Source: an uncultured Bacilli bacterium (GTDB taxonomy: Bacteria > Bacillota_I > Bacilli_A > RF39 > UBA660). Taken from it: 36,200 nucleotides of DNA. Where the stretch lies: positions 1 to 36,200 of the forward strand of contig CAJUTW010000011.1 of the NCBI GenBank assembly GCA_910589335.1, in the 5' to 3' direction. This document shows, piece by piece, positions 1 to 8,252 of this stretch (positions are counted from its first letter, which is position 1; each line of letters starts with the position of its first letter). The notes below the pieces were generated by a model. It was not told where the DNA came from. It did not search any database and was given only the letters and a program-made list of their open reading frames with translations. The position numbers and the translations under genes were made by a program.

Positions 1-55
1 ACTAAATTTATTGTATATTTAATGTAGTAAATAGTAGAAAATAATAGAAAATATC

Positions 56-100
56 TATCATAAAGTATCTACCTTTATGAATACCATTTCTATTCATAAA
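56..100. repeat. Overlapping palindrome array resembling the pilus-locus inverted sites
   Basis: Two palindromes of the same 10-7-10 design overlap here. Site 1 (56-82) has arms TATCATAAAG and CTTTATGAAT around spacer TATCTAC. Site 2 (74-100) has perfect arms TTTATGAATA and TATTCATAAA around spacer CCATTTC. By eye, site 1 matches the site at 34707-34733 at 23 of 27 positions, including most of the spacer. It lies just beyond the terminator of the RNB ribonuclease gene. It could be a recombinase site or a regulator-binding site for something to the left of the window; no partner site is visible here. Confidence 0.5.
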
Positions 101-106
101 TATAAT

Positions 107-158
107 AAAAATATGTAGATTTATCTGAGGAAAATATCTCAAATTTCTACATATTTTT
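107..158 (-). terminator. Terminator hairpin, member of a dispersed repeat
   Basis: Thirteen-base arms AAAAATATGTAGA (107-119) and TCTACATATTTTT (146-158) pair perfectly, with a small inner stem (TGAG 126-129 with CTCA 138-141). The hairpin begins 6 bases after the stop codon of the RNB gene, and read on the minus strand it is followed by a T-rich stretch. Identical outer arms recur at 21488-21538 after another minus-strand gene, with a different inner stem. Confidence 0.6.
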
Positions 159-163
159 TTTAA

Positions 164-2098
164 TTATTTTTTCTTTTTTTGATAACTTCTTCCAAATTCT
201 TGTACAAACCATTCAATTGGTTGCAACTTTGAATTAATTTCAATTTCTCTTCTTTTTATTTCATTCTCTAAATAATAAAGTTGCTTATCTGTAGGATTTT
301 TATCATAACAAGTTTTTAATGCCAATTCTGCAATTATATCAGGACCTCTTCTAATTTCTGAAGTACAGTGACAATAATGAGAAAGCCTCAATCCTTTATG
401 TTCACCACTCATAGCATAATATCCTTTAGGGTAAACTGTTTCAAGTAAATCAGCTAATTTTTTATATTTTCTATTATCAGGATTATTAGATAGATTATTA
501 ATTAACATTTGCAATTTATCATTATTTTCTTGACTAATTTCATGTACTCGATATAAAAAAGGATATTTTTTATCTGCAAAATATTCTGCAACTCTATTTC
601 CTGTTAAAAGAGTAGCATAATAAACAATTTTTTCTGCACCTTCTCTTTTTACTCTTAAATCAGAATAATCATTAATATTTTCTTTTATTTTCTCATATAA
701 TATAGTTGGTTTATATTTACTTTCTAAAACTTCAACTACTTCACTCAAATTAGAAATTACTTCCAAAAGTTTCTCATCTTTACAACCATTTTCTAATATT
801 TCATTAACTTCATTATAACTAGTTTTCTTTTTACTTTTTACAATTGTATTAAAATACTTTTCATTAACAACATTACCTTCTCTATCTATTTCAAAATAAT
901 AACTTCTTGCATACCTAGCCTCATTTGGTAAAAGAGAGGCAACCTTACTAGAAAACTCATATGGAAATATTGGTATTATTTTATTATAATTATCTTTTTC
1001 TCTTCTATATCTATTTTTTAAATAAATTGTATGCACTCGACTTATTGCTTCATCAACAATAGCTGATTCATATTCAAAATAACTCAAAACTGATGCAATA
1101 TGAACACCTAATAGATAATTACCATTTTCTAACTTCCTACAAGATAATGCATCATCTATCTCAACTGTAGAATTTTTATCAATAGTAATTAAATAATCAT
1201 CAACATACACTCTAGAAGTATCTCTTTCATCACTTTCTGGTACTTTAGCAAACTTTATGCTATCTATAAGATAATTTTCAAAATCTATTTTTATTTTATA
1301 TTTACTTGCTAAAGTGTTAATATCTATTTTTTCTTCTTTTGATGTCTTCAAATAAGTAATTAAATTTTTCAACCAACTAATCTCATTCTTATATTTTTTA
1401 ATATTCTTTTTACTAACACTAATTTTAAAAATAAAACTATAAATATCTTTTATTAACTGTTCTTTTTCATTAAATTTTAAATGAAGTTCATCCTTAGTTA
1501 AAAATAAAGAAATAATATTTTCATAATATAATTTATTATATTCATCTTTTTCTAAAACACTATCAAAATATCTTATAAGAAAACTATTAATTATAGGTTT
1601 ACCATTTCCATCTTTTGTATTAACAAAAGATGGAACCTTAGAAATTGCAATTTCTAAATATTCTAAATTTTTAATCTCCTCAATTAAAAAATTAATAAAA
1701 TTATAGTGTTTAGTTGTTATATTAGAAATTTCATCATTGTAAAATTCTATTTTTTCTTGAACAGATTTTAAGTCATTAGAATCTTTTTCAAAGTCAGATA
1801 AATTATTCTTTTTTTCAATTAAAACACGATCTATCTTTTCATAAATTTTCTTTAATTTATAAGTAATATAAGATTTACTAACATCGTCACATTCTTTTAA
1901 AATATATATAATATATTCTATTATAGAATGCATATTATGAACTGAGTTTAAAGTAAAGTTTTCCAGTTCTTTATCTAAAATCTTAAAAAGGATTTTAACC
2001 ATATCATCCGTAGTAATTTTATTATTTATAAATTTTTCATTAATTTTTAAAGCAGATTGATGAATTTGTTCTTTTAAGAATCCTTTTATTTTTTCCAT
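164..2098 (-). CDS. RNase II/R-family (RNB domain) exoribonuclease, atypical domain make-up
   Basis: The C-terminal half is an RNB catalytic domain, expected to degrade RNA 3' to 5'. The acidic metal site is seen as TID...VEIDDALS at about residues 295-308: D297, D305 and D306 are kept, but the usual second Asp is Glu (E303). The arginine motif HCTSEIRRGPD lies at 567-577. Typical RNase R has N-terminal cold-shock domains and a C-terminal S1 domain. Here the first ~280 residues are a Lys/Glu/Asn-rich, probably helical region I cannot assign, and the protein ends about 65 residues after the arginine motif with a Lys-rich tail and no S1. The ATG lies one base after the dnaI stop, with AGGAG inside the end of dnaI, so translation is probably coupled. 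Family is confident; substrate and name are not. Confidence 0.8.
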   Translation of the reverse strand: MEKIKGFLKEQIHQSALKINEKFINNKITTDDMVKILFKILDKELENFTLNSVHNMHSIIEYIIYILKECDDVSKSYITYKLKKIYEKIDRVLIEKKNNLSDFEKDSNDLKSVQEKIEFYNDEISNITTKHYNFINFLIEEIKNLEYLEIAISKVPSFVNTKDGNGKPIINSFLIRYFDSVLEKDEYNKLYYENIISLFLTKDELHLKFNEKEQLIKDIYSFIFKISVSKKNIKKYKNEISWLKNLITYLKTSKEEKIDINTLASKYKIKIDFENYLIDSIKFAKVPESDERDTSRVYVDDYLITIDKNSTVEIDDALSCRKLENGNYLLGVHIASVLSYFEYESAIVDEAISRVHTIYLKNRYRREKDNYNKIIPIFPYEFSSKVASLLPNEARYARSYYFEIDREGNVVNEKYFNTIVKSKKKTSYNEVNEILENGCKDEKLLEVISNLSEVVEVLESKYKPTILYEKIKENINDYSDLRVKREGAEKIVYYATLLTGNRVAEYFADKKYPFLYRVHEISQENNDKLQMLINNLSNNPDNRKYKKLADLLETVYPKGYYAMSGEHKGLRLSHYCHCTSEIRRGPDIIAELALKTCYDKNPTDKQLYYLENEIKRREIEINSKLQPIEWFVQEFGRSYQKKKK

Positions 2099-2099
2099 A

Positions 2100-3002
2100 T
2101 TAATTTCTCCTATTTTTACTTATTAAAGACACTTCAGTTGTAAGTTGCTTAATTCTTTCTATTATTCTTCTAGCTTTAACTTTATCTACTCCTGATGAAG
2201 TTATTCCTAAATGAATTTCTAACTCTTCTAAGGTAAGATTAGAAGTAAAGAAAGTTGGTAAATAATTTTCCATTCTATATTGTAAAATAGGTCCAAGCAC
2301 TTCATCTCTTGACCAATTACTACAGTTTTCAGCTCCAATATCATCTAATAATAATAAAGGAATTTTTTTAATATAATTAAACTGTTCCTGATAATTAGTT
2401 TGAAAAGAAGATTTTAGATTTCTTAAAAATTCTGGATAATAAATCAAAATACTTCTTATTCCCTTTTTAGCCATTTCATTAAATAAAGATGCTATTAAGT
2501 AAGTCTTCCCAGATCCAAATGAACCACTCAAATAAATACCTTTTGATTTCTCATTATTTTTATAATTATCCATAAATTCTTTAAAATATTTAATAATTGG
2601 TACTCTAGTTTTATCATCTTTATAAATGTTTTTAAAAGAGGCATTTTTAATATCTTTTGGCATTTCAAATAATTCTAAATTTTCTTTGTAAGCTTCTTTT
2701 TCTAACTTTTCTTTTAAAAAATCACAAGCATCATAAGAGAAAGTAATAATATTTTTATCAATAATTGGTACATAACAATAACCTTTAACTTTATTTTTAC
2801 ATAAAGATAAATCTTGACATTTAAAACAATTTTTACATTCATTAAAAGCATCTTCTAAATTTGATGTATATTTCATTAAAATATCATCACTAACATTTAA
2901 TCCTCGAACATAATTTAAAAATTCAGAATCTGCACAAGCATCTTGAAAAGCATGAGTTAAGGCAGTTAAATCAGTTTTGTATAAATCAGTAACTTTTTTC
3001 AT
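2100..3002 (-). CDS. dnaI: DnaI-like replicative helicase loader
   Basis: This AAA+ ATPase loads the replicative helicase (DnaB/DnaC type) at origins and restart sites in low-GC Gram-positives. A Cys cluster at residues 56-76 (C56, C59, C62, C68, C76) matches the zinc-binding N-terminal helicase-interaction domain. Walker A is GSFGSGKT (160-167), Walker B LLLLDDIGAE (216-225), the TSNL sensor-1 region is near 253-256, and a basic RRIIER element is near 279. The length of 300 matches the family. It has its own promoter just upstream (3024-3052) and is followed directly by the RNB ribonuclease gene. The usual neighbour dnaB (membrane-associated loader) is not in this window. Confidence 0.93.
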   Translation of the reverse strand: MKKVTDLYKTDLTALTHAFQDACADSEFLNYVRGLNVSDDILMKYTSNLEDAFNECKNCFKCQDLSLCKNKVKGYCYVPIIDKNIITFSYDACDFLKEKLEKEAYKENLELFEMPKDIKNASFKNIYKDDKTRVPIIKYFKEFMDNYKNNEKSKGIYLSGSFGSGKTYLIASLFNEMAKKGIRSILIYYPEFLRNLKSSFQTNYQEQFNYIKKIPLLLLDDIGAENCSNWSRDEVLGPILQYRMENYLPTFFTSNLTLEELEIHLGITSSGVDKVKARRIIERIKQLTTEVSLISKNRRN

Positions 3003-3023
3003 TTAACCACCACCATTAATTTG

Positions 3024-3052
3024 ATTTTATCTAATTTATTTTAAAATGTCCA
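3024..3052 (-). promoter_or_regulatory. Promoter of dnaI-RNB operon
   Basis: On the minus strand, TGGACA (3052-3047), a 17-base spacer and TAAAAT (3029-3024) form a sigma-A-type promoter. The start codon of dnaI follows about 20 bases downstream. A weak ACTTA/TAAGT hairpin with a T-rich tail (3133-3145) in the same gap could end comEC transcription. Confidence 0.6.
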
Positions 3053-3179
3053 CATCTTTAACATTTTTTTAATAAAAATATAATTTATTCGTATTCTTTA
3101 AAATCAAATAAAATAATCATCAATAAAAATACACTTATTTTAAGTAAAAATAAATTTTTAACTTTTAATAATTCCATAA

Positions 3180-5225
3180 CTAATTATTTTTTCTTATTTT
3201 AAAACTATTCAAATCTATTGTTATTGAACCAAATTCTTTTGTACTAAATACCTTAACATTGTATTTATTTAAAAGACTTAAAACTTCATCATGAGGATGA
3301 TTAAATTTATTATCTCTTCCAGCAGATATTAAAGCTATTTGAGGATTAATTCTTTTTAAGAATAATTCACTTGTACTTGTCCTACTTCCATGATGTCCAA
3401 CTTTCAAAAAATCTATCTTAGAAATATCATATGTATCTAATATATCTTTTTCTTTTAAAACTCCAGCATCTCCCATAAATAAAAATCTATATCCTTCTAT
3501 TTCAGTATAAATAACATTACTATTATCATTTTCATTATTATATTCTTTTGTCTGTAAAAAATATAATTTATTTTTATCAATATTTAACTCTTTAATACAA
3601 GAATAATACTTTATTTTCTTTTTTTCTAAAACTTTTATTAGTCTTTTTTCTAAATTATTATACTCTCCACAATTAAAAATTACTTTTTCAACCCTAAAAT
3701 TTTCTATTAATTGAATAGCTTCTCCCATATGATCTGCATCTCCATGAGTTATAATTAAATAATCCAACTTTCCTATACCAAGACTTTTAAAAGCAGGTAA
3801 AATTATATTATAAAAAATTTTTCCATCCGCTTCATTATTCTTATAAGAATAAACTCCACCAGTATCAATTAAAATACTTTTCTTATTAAAATGTAATAAT
3901 ATAGAATCTCCTTGACCAATATCCAACATTTTTATATAGGTATTATTAGAAAATAAAGGTATCATAAAATGAAACATTAAAAGAATAAAAAATAATTTTA
4001 ATAATAATTTTCTTTTCCAAAACAAAAATAAAATTATTATAACTAAATATATTATATAAACTATCATGTTTAATCTTTTAAATATTAACTTTCCAAAAGA
4101 AATTTTATTAAGAAAAAGAGAAAGATTTTCTAAAATAATAATAAAAAAATTAAAAATTGGTCTTATTGGCTTTACCAAAGAAGAAATAAGAGCACATGGA
4201 AAAATAATAAATGAAATTAAAGGAACAAATAAAATATTATAAAAAATACTTAAGATATTTATTTGATAAAAATTAAATAAACTAATTGGGATACTTACTA
4301 TAAATGATAAAAAAGATACTTTAAAAAGACTAATTACAAAATTTTTAGATTGTAATTTAAAAGAATATAAAATAAGAGCTAAACTAATTAAAAACGAATA
4401 CCAAAATCCAACATCAAATATGTAATTAGGATTTATTAATAAACAAACTCCCAATATAAAAATATATAAATTTACTGGCTTAATATAAAAATAATAAATT
4501 TTATTTAAAGTAAAAAAAATATAAAACAAAACACCTCTTAAAATAGATGGAGAAAATCCCACTAATAATAAATAGCAACATAAAAAGAAAGATATTATTA
4601 AAAATTTCTTCTCTTCATTTAAGGAAAGTTTTTTTAAAATTATGTTTAATATATTAGCAAACATTGTTATATGCATTCCACTAATTGCAAATAAATGACT
4701 TATACCATTTTCTTGATAACTTCTTAAAACATTATTTTTTATTAGTGATTTATCTCCCATTAAAAATGTTAAAAGATAAGGATTATTTTGAAAATCATCA
4801 TATAAAGCTTGTTTAATGAAATAATAAATATTTTTATTTTTATTTAATATTTTTATTTCTTCAGCATCTACAATATAAAAAATATTTTTTCTCTCTAAAT
4901 ATTTTTGATAATTAAAAAGATATTCTGTTGTGTTTTTTGAAGCTCTCTTAAATTCTCCTTTTACTAAAATTCTATCTCCTAAAGTAAATTTTAATTTATT
5001 TCCTACTTTAAAATTTATAATGAAATTTTCTTTATTTTTTAAATAAATTACCTGATTATTTTCTTTATAAACTATTTTTGTAACTATTCCTTCAACTAAA
5101 TTACTTTTTAAAGAATAATTAGAACTTTTAAAAAAAAGCAATCTAAATAAACTAAAAAATAAAATTACTATAATAAAAATTATATATAAAAAATCACAAA
5201 GTAATATTTTCCTTAATTTGAGCAA
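3180..5225 (-). CDS. comEC: ComEC/Rec2-type DNA uptake channel protein
   Basis: This polytopic membrane protein is expected to move single-stranded DNA across the membrane during natural transformation. The order is an N-terminal membrane segment, a small soluble domain (about 40-125), the competence domain with the conserved ISGMHITMF stretch (~181-189) and many hydrophobic helices, then a C-terminal metallo-beta-lactamase-like domain from ~430 (LDIGQGDS, IDTGG, HGDADHM at 494-500, GHHGS at 610-614, HPH near 643-645). All main metal-site motifs appear intact. It starts with TTG, with AGGAG 9 bases before it, and overlaps the end of comEA by 32 bases, which points to coupled translation. No other late competence genes (comG, comF, dprA) are in the window. 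Confidence 0.93.
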   Translation of the reverse strand: MLKLRKILLCDFLYIIFIIVILFFSLFRLLFFKSSNYSLKSNLVEGIVTKIVYKENNQVIYLKNKENFIINFKVGNKLKFTLGDRILVKGEFKRASKNTTEYLFNYQKYLERKNIFYIVDAEEIKILNKNKNIYYFIKQALYDDFQNNPYLLTFLMGDKSLIKNNVLRSYQENGISHLFAISGMHITMFANILNIILKKLSLNEEKKFLIISFFLCCYLLLVGFSPSILRGVLFYIFFTLNKIYYFYIKPVNLYIFILGVCLLINPNYIFDVGFWYSFLISLALILYSFKLQSKNFVISLFKVSFLSFIVSIPISLFNFYQINILSIFYNILFVPLISFIIFPCALISSLVKPIRPIFNFFIIILENLSLFLNKISFGKLIFKRLNMIVYIIYLVIIILFLFWKRKLLLKLFFILLMFHFMIPLFSNNTYIKMLDIGQGDSILLHFNKKSILIDTGGVYSYKNNEADGKIFYNIILPAFKSLGIGKLDYLIITHGDADHMGEAIQLIENFRVEKVIFNCGEYNNLEKRLIKVLEKKKIKYYSCIKELNIDKNKLYFLQTKEYNNENDNSNVIYTEIEGYRFLFMGDAGVLKEKDILDTYDISKIDFLKVGHHGSRTSTSELFLKRINPQIALISAGRDNKFNHPHDEVLSLLNKYNVKVFSTKEFGSITIDLNSFKIRKNN

Positions 5226-5913
5226 ATGTATTTTCTCCTATTCCTGTAACTTTCATTAAATCCTCTATATTTGTAAATCCACCATTCTTTTCTCGGTACG
5301 AAATTATATCTTTTGCTTTAGTCTCTCCTATTCCATTTAAAGTCATTAATTCTTCTAAAGTAGCTTTATTAATAGAAATTTTATTTGTAGTATTATTAGC
5401 ATTATTAATACAAGCATCATTCTTTAATGAATTTTCATCCTTTTGATTACATTTATTTTGAACTAGTTTTTCTTTTTCTTTTGTTTCCTCAAATTTTTTT
5501 ACTTCTTGTTTAGAGTATATTATAATAACCATCTCATCTATTAATTTTTTACTTAAATTTATTACTGAAGTATCAGCGTTTTCTGTTAAACCTCCAGCCT
5601 TATCTATTGCATCAATTACCCTTGCTGAAGTATCAAGTAAATAAATTCCAGGAGCATTAATCTCTCCTTTGACATCAACTTTAACTTCAACTTTTTCATC
5701 TTTTATTTCTTTTTTTTCCTTTTTTTCATTTTTAACATCAGCAACTAGAGGTTGTTCTTCAGTAGCATCTAAATTAAAATAAAATGATAAACCACAAGTA
5801 ATAAATATTATTACAGTTATTATTGAAATTATAATCTGCTTACGATAACGATATCTAAAAGTTATATTCTCACCTCCAATATTATTATTCAAAAAAAAAG
5901 AAAGTTTTTCCAA
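5194..5913 (-). CDS. comEA: ComEA-like DNA-binding competence protein
   Basis: This membrane-anchored DNA receptor is expected to hand incoming DNA to ComEC. One membrane helix lies at about residues 26-46, then a Lys/Glu-rich linker, an SLBB domain (~75-131, VKGEINAPGIYLLD), a low-complexity linker, and a helix-hairpin-helix pair at ~176-239 (INKATLEELMTLNGIG, FTNIEDLMKVTGIG). The start is uncertain. The given start is TTG with little ribosome-binding sequence, while a strong GGAGG (5877-5873) sits 7 bases before an in-frame ATA (5865-5863), with no usual start codon after it. The protein may therefore begin at Ile17. It is cotranscribed with the DHH gene upstream and comEC downstream. Confidence 0.9.
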   Translation of the reverse strand: MEKLSFFLNNNIGGENITFRYRYRKQIIISIITVIIFITCGLSFYFNLDATEEQPLVADVKNEKKEKKEIKDEKVEVKVDVKGEINAPGIYLLDTSARVIDAIDKAGGLTENADTSVINLSKKLIDEMVIIIYSKQEVKKFEETKEKEKLVQNKCNQKDENSLKNDACINNANNTTNKISINKATLEELMTLNGIGETKAKDIISYREKNGGFTNIEDLMKVTGIGENTFAQIKENITL

Positions 5914-5929
5914 ACATTCTTTATTTATT

Positions 5930-7009
5930 TTATTTTTTTCGTGAGATTTGTTTAATCTTAATTACTTTAGGAACTTCAGCAATTTCTTCATCATCAGCTA
6001 AACCATAAATAATTTTTTCTTTTAATCTATTTTCAACATCAAAAATATCATCAGAAACTATTCTCCCACCAGCACATTGGTTATTTCCACCACCATTCAT
6101 TTCATTCATAATTTTTCCAACATTGACTTTTTTTCCACCACGAGCAGAAATATGAATTGTTTCTTCATCTATATAACCTAATGTGAAAGCTGCATCAATT
6201 CCAATAAATTTAAGCATTCTATCAGCTGCTTTAGCATAATCTTCAACATTATAAATAGTTTTTGGCATATTACGATTAATTGTAAAAGAAACTTGAATTG
6301 GTGATAAAGTATCCTCACTATATTTTTGAATTACTGTTCCATTTATAATCAAATTACTAATTCTTGCAAAACTTTCAAATTCTTCTAAAAATAAAGCATT
6401 AACTTCATCAATATCAGCACCATTTGCAACTAATTTTTTTGCTATGTCAAATGTTTGCGAACTTGTATTAGCTTTAAATCTTTTAGTATCTAAACTTATT
6501 CCAGCTAATAAACTATTAGCAACATCAGGAGTATACTTAACTTTAAAATCACTAAGTATTCTACTAACAATTTCAGATGCAGATGAAACAATTAAAGAAT
6601 TATATTTCATATCAGTAACTATAGTTTCTTCATCTTCACTATGATGATCAATAATTATAACCCTTTTAATTTTATCCAAATTATCTCCAATTGCTACTCT
6701 ATTCTTTTTATTAACATCTGTTAATATAAGTAATGAACGTGAATTTACAAACTTTTCATACGCCTCTTTTTTTATAAAATTAACAGACGCCTTATGTTTA
6801 TCAAGTATTCTTTTTACACCTGGTTCTAATTTTTCTCCATCTTCATCAACTATAATATACGCTGCCTTTTTAAAGCTTTTTGCCAAAACATAAAGCCCTA
6901 TTGCTGAACCAATTGAATCAAAATCTGGATAATTATGACCAATAATAAATACTTGAGAAGCTTTCTTAATTTCAGACTCTAATTTACTTTTTAATTCCTT
7001 ATAACTCAT
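5930..7009 (-). CDS. Stand-alone DHH-DHHA1 phosphodiesterase (GdpP/NrnA/DhhP-like)
   Basis: DHH-family phosphodiesterases hydrolyse cyclic di-AMP, pApA or nanoRNA with manganese. Visible motifs are GHNYPDFDSIGS (24-35), TDVNKK (~98), IDHHSED (~119-125), GISLDTKRF (~170-178) and the substrate-binding GGGNNQCAGG near residue 305. The wording of the motifs is closest to the catalytic end of GdpP, but the membrane helices, PAS and degenerate GGDEF domains of GdpP are absent, so it is a cytosolic version. A promoter lies at 7042-7070. It heads a small operon with comEA and comEC. Cyclic di-AMP/pApA turnover is the likely role; NrnA-type nanoRNase activity is the alternative. Confidence 0.85.
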   Translation of the reverse strand: MSYKELKSKLESEIKKASQVFIIGHNYPDFDSIGSAIGLYVLAKSFKKAAYIIVDEDGEKLEPGVKRILDKHKASVNFIKKEAYEKFVNSRSLLILTDVNKKNRVAIGDNLDKIKRVIIIDHHSEDEETIVTDMKYNSLIVSSASEIVSRILSDFKVKYTPDVANSLLAGISLDTKRFKANTSSQTFDIAKKLVANGADIDEVNALFLEEFESFARISNLIINGTVIQKYSEDTLSPIQVSFTINRNMPKTIYNVEDYAKAADRMLKFIGIDAAFTLGYIDEETIHISARGGKKVNVGKIMNEMNGGGNNQCAGGRIVSDDIFDVENRLKEKIIYGLADDEEIAEVPKVIKIKQISRKK

Positions 7010-7041
7010 AATTCGATAGCCTTTCCCCTAAAAATAGCTAT

Positions 7042-7070
7042 ATTATACTACAAATTAATATATTTTTCAA
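7042..7070 (-). promoter_or_regulatory. Promoter of DHH-comEA-comEC operon
   Basis: On the minus strand, TTGAAA (7070-7065), a 17-base spacer and TATAAT (7047-7042) form a near-consensus sigma-A promoter. It lies immediately after the stop of the preceding gene, and an AGGGGAAAGG ribosome-binding stretch follows before the ATG at 7009. Confidence 0.75.
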
Positions 7071-7073
7071 GCT

Positions 7074-7658
7074 CTACTTTAAACTTAAATAATAATCTTC
7101 CATTGCTGATTCATGTTTTTTATCTTTAACCTCTACAGATACTTTTAAATAATTTACTTTTTCTACTTCTTTTTCAAGTTCTTCATTAAGACTAGCTTTA
7201 TCTTTAACAAAATCAAAAAATAAACTACCTCTTATTTTCTTATTTACTTCTAAAAATTTATTATGAATTTGTTGATCATTTTGATAAGCATAATTAGAAG
7301 TTGCTATTACATTTTTATTCTTATCAACCAAAGCAAAATTAATTTTTCTAAGATCTAATTTTTTTTCACCTAAATTTTCTATTTCTAAATTTAATTTAAC
7401 AAAATCCTCAGAAAAATTAACATTTTTTAAATCACTAAAAATTTCCAATTTAGAAGTTACCTTTATTTTTATTTCTGTATCTCTTTCTTTTACTTTTAAA
7501 ATATCACCTTTTAAAGCAGTATAACCATTATTACTTTTACTATTTAAATTAAAAGCAAATATACAGCCTATAACTATATTAAAAATTATTAAACAACTAA
7601 TAATTATTATCAATTTATTTCTTTTACTATCATCCATCTTTAAAATAATATCTTTCAT
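7074..7658 (-). CDS. Membrane-anchored protein with DUF4352-like beta domain
   Basis: A short cytosolic N-terminus is followed by one membrane helix (about 15-37) and an extracytoplasmic domain of ~150 residues. The domain reads like the immunoglobulin-like DUF4352/telokin family: strand-rich, FVKLNLEIENLGEKKLDL, then a buried LVDKNKNVIA strand and a final strand near SVEVKDKK. The function of such domains is unknown; they are often lipoproteins or membrane-anchored. The start has a strong GGAAGGTGAG ribosome site. It is the last gene of the ftsW series, with 6 bases to the gene upstream. Family assignment is by style only. Confidence 0.6.
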   Translation of the reverse strand: MKDIILKMDDSKRNKLIIIISCLIIFNIVIGCIFAFNLNSKSNNGYTALKGDILKVKERDTEIKIKVTSKLEIFSDLKNVNFSEDFVKLNLEIENLGEKKLDLRKINFALVDKNKNVIATSNYAYQNDQQIHNKFLEVNKKIRGSLFFDFVKDKASLNEELEKEVEKVNYLKVSVEVKDKKHESAMEDYYLSLK

Positions 7659-7664
7659 ATTAAC

Positions 7665-8252
7665 TCACCTTCCATTTAAAAACATATTTTTCATTAATCT
7701 AAAAATTATCCTTATAGTTGAAACTATAAAACTATAGCAATATAAATCCTTTAAAACATCTTCTCTTAATGAAAAATAATCTGATTTTACTATAAGTCTA
7801 TTTTTTAAAGATAATAACTTTAATAAAGGTAAATCTTTATCACTTAAAGTTTCAAATCTTTTTTTCACTTCAGAACAGTTAAATAATTTACAAGCTAAAT
7901 TCTTAGAAGAGCATCCCTTACTTGTTTGATAAATACACTTTCTACAGCAACCATTACACTCTTGATTTTTATTTTTTCTCTGAACAAAACACTGGTTATT
8001 AACAAATCCACATATATTAATAGAAGTATTTTTATTATCAATTATAAAACAGCACATATCATAAATAAAATCTATTCTTTTCTTTCTATTTTTAATGTTT
8101 AATCCTTTAATTAAATAATCTATGTTTTCATCTTCCAATATATTTTCTAACTCAAAAAACACATTTTTATATAAAATACTTTTATAAATAAATAATTTTT
8201 TAACAAATCTATTATAATCATTTCTATTATTAATAACTATCTTTTTTTTCAT
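7665..8252 (-). CDS. Cys-rich protein of unknown function
   Basis: I do not recognise a named family. The protein has 195 residues with twelve Cys. A dense cluster at 99-126 has the spacing C-x2-CC-x2-C-x7-C-x6-C-x4-C, with further Cys at 67, 68, 81 and 88. This suggests metal binding (zinc or an iron-sulfur cluster). The N-terminal 65 residues are basic and helical, and the C-terminus is moderately hydrophobic (SFIVSTIRIIFRLMKNMF, ~174-191) and might touch the membrane. It overlaps the upstream gene by 23 bases and has only a weak ribosome site, so translation is probably coupled to that gene. Confidence 0.6.
   Translation of the reverse strand: MKKKIVINNRNDYNRFVKKLFIYKSILYKNVFFELENILEDENIDYLIKGLNIKNRKKRIDFIYDMCCFIIDNKNTSINICGFVNNQCFVQRKNKNQECNGCCRKCIYQTSKGCSSKNLACKLFNCSEVKKRFETLSDKDLPLLKLLSLKNRLIVKSDYFSLREDVLKDLYCYSFIVSTIRIIFRLMKNMFLNGR

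Noticed and set aside
3085..3177. 30-codon minus-strand frame (hydrophobic, MELLKVKNLFLLK...) two bases after the comEC stop
   Set aside because: No convincing ribosome site and very AT-rich sequence, where Leu/Phe/Ile-rich short frames arise by chance; kept only as a remote possibility for a small membrane peptide.
6444..6644. 66-codon plus-strand open frame inside the DHH gene
   Set aside because: It is antisense to a well-supported enzyme, has no ribosome site, and its Ser/Leu-rich make-up is that of a complement-strand shadow.
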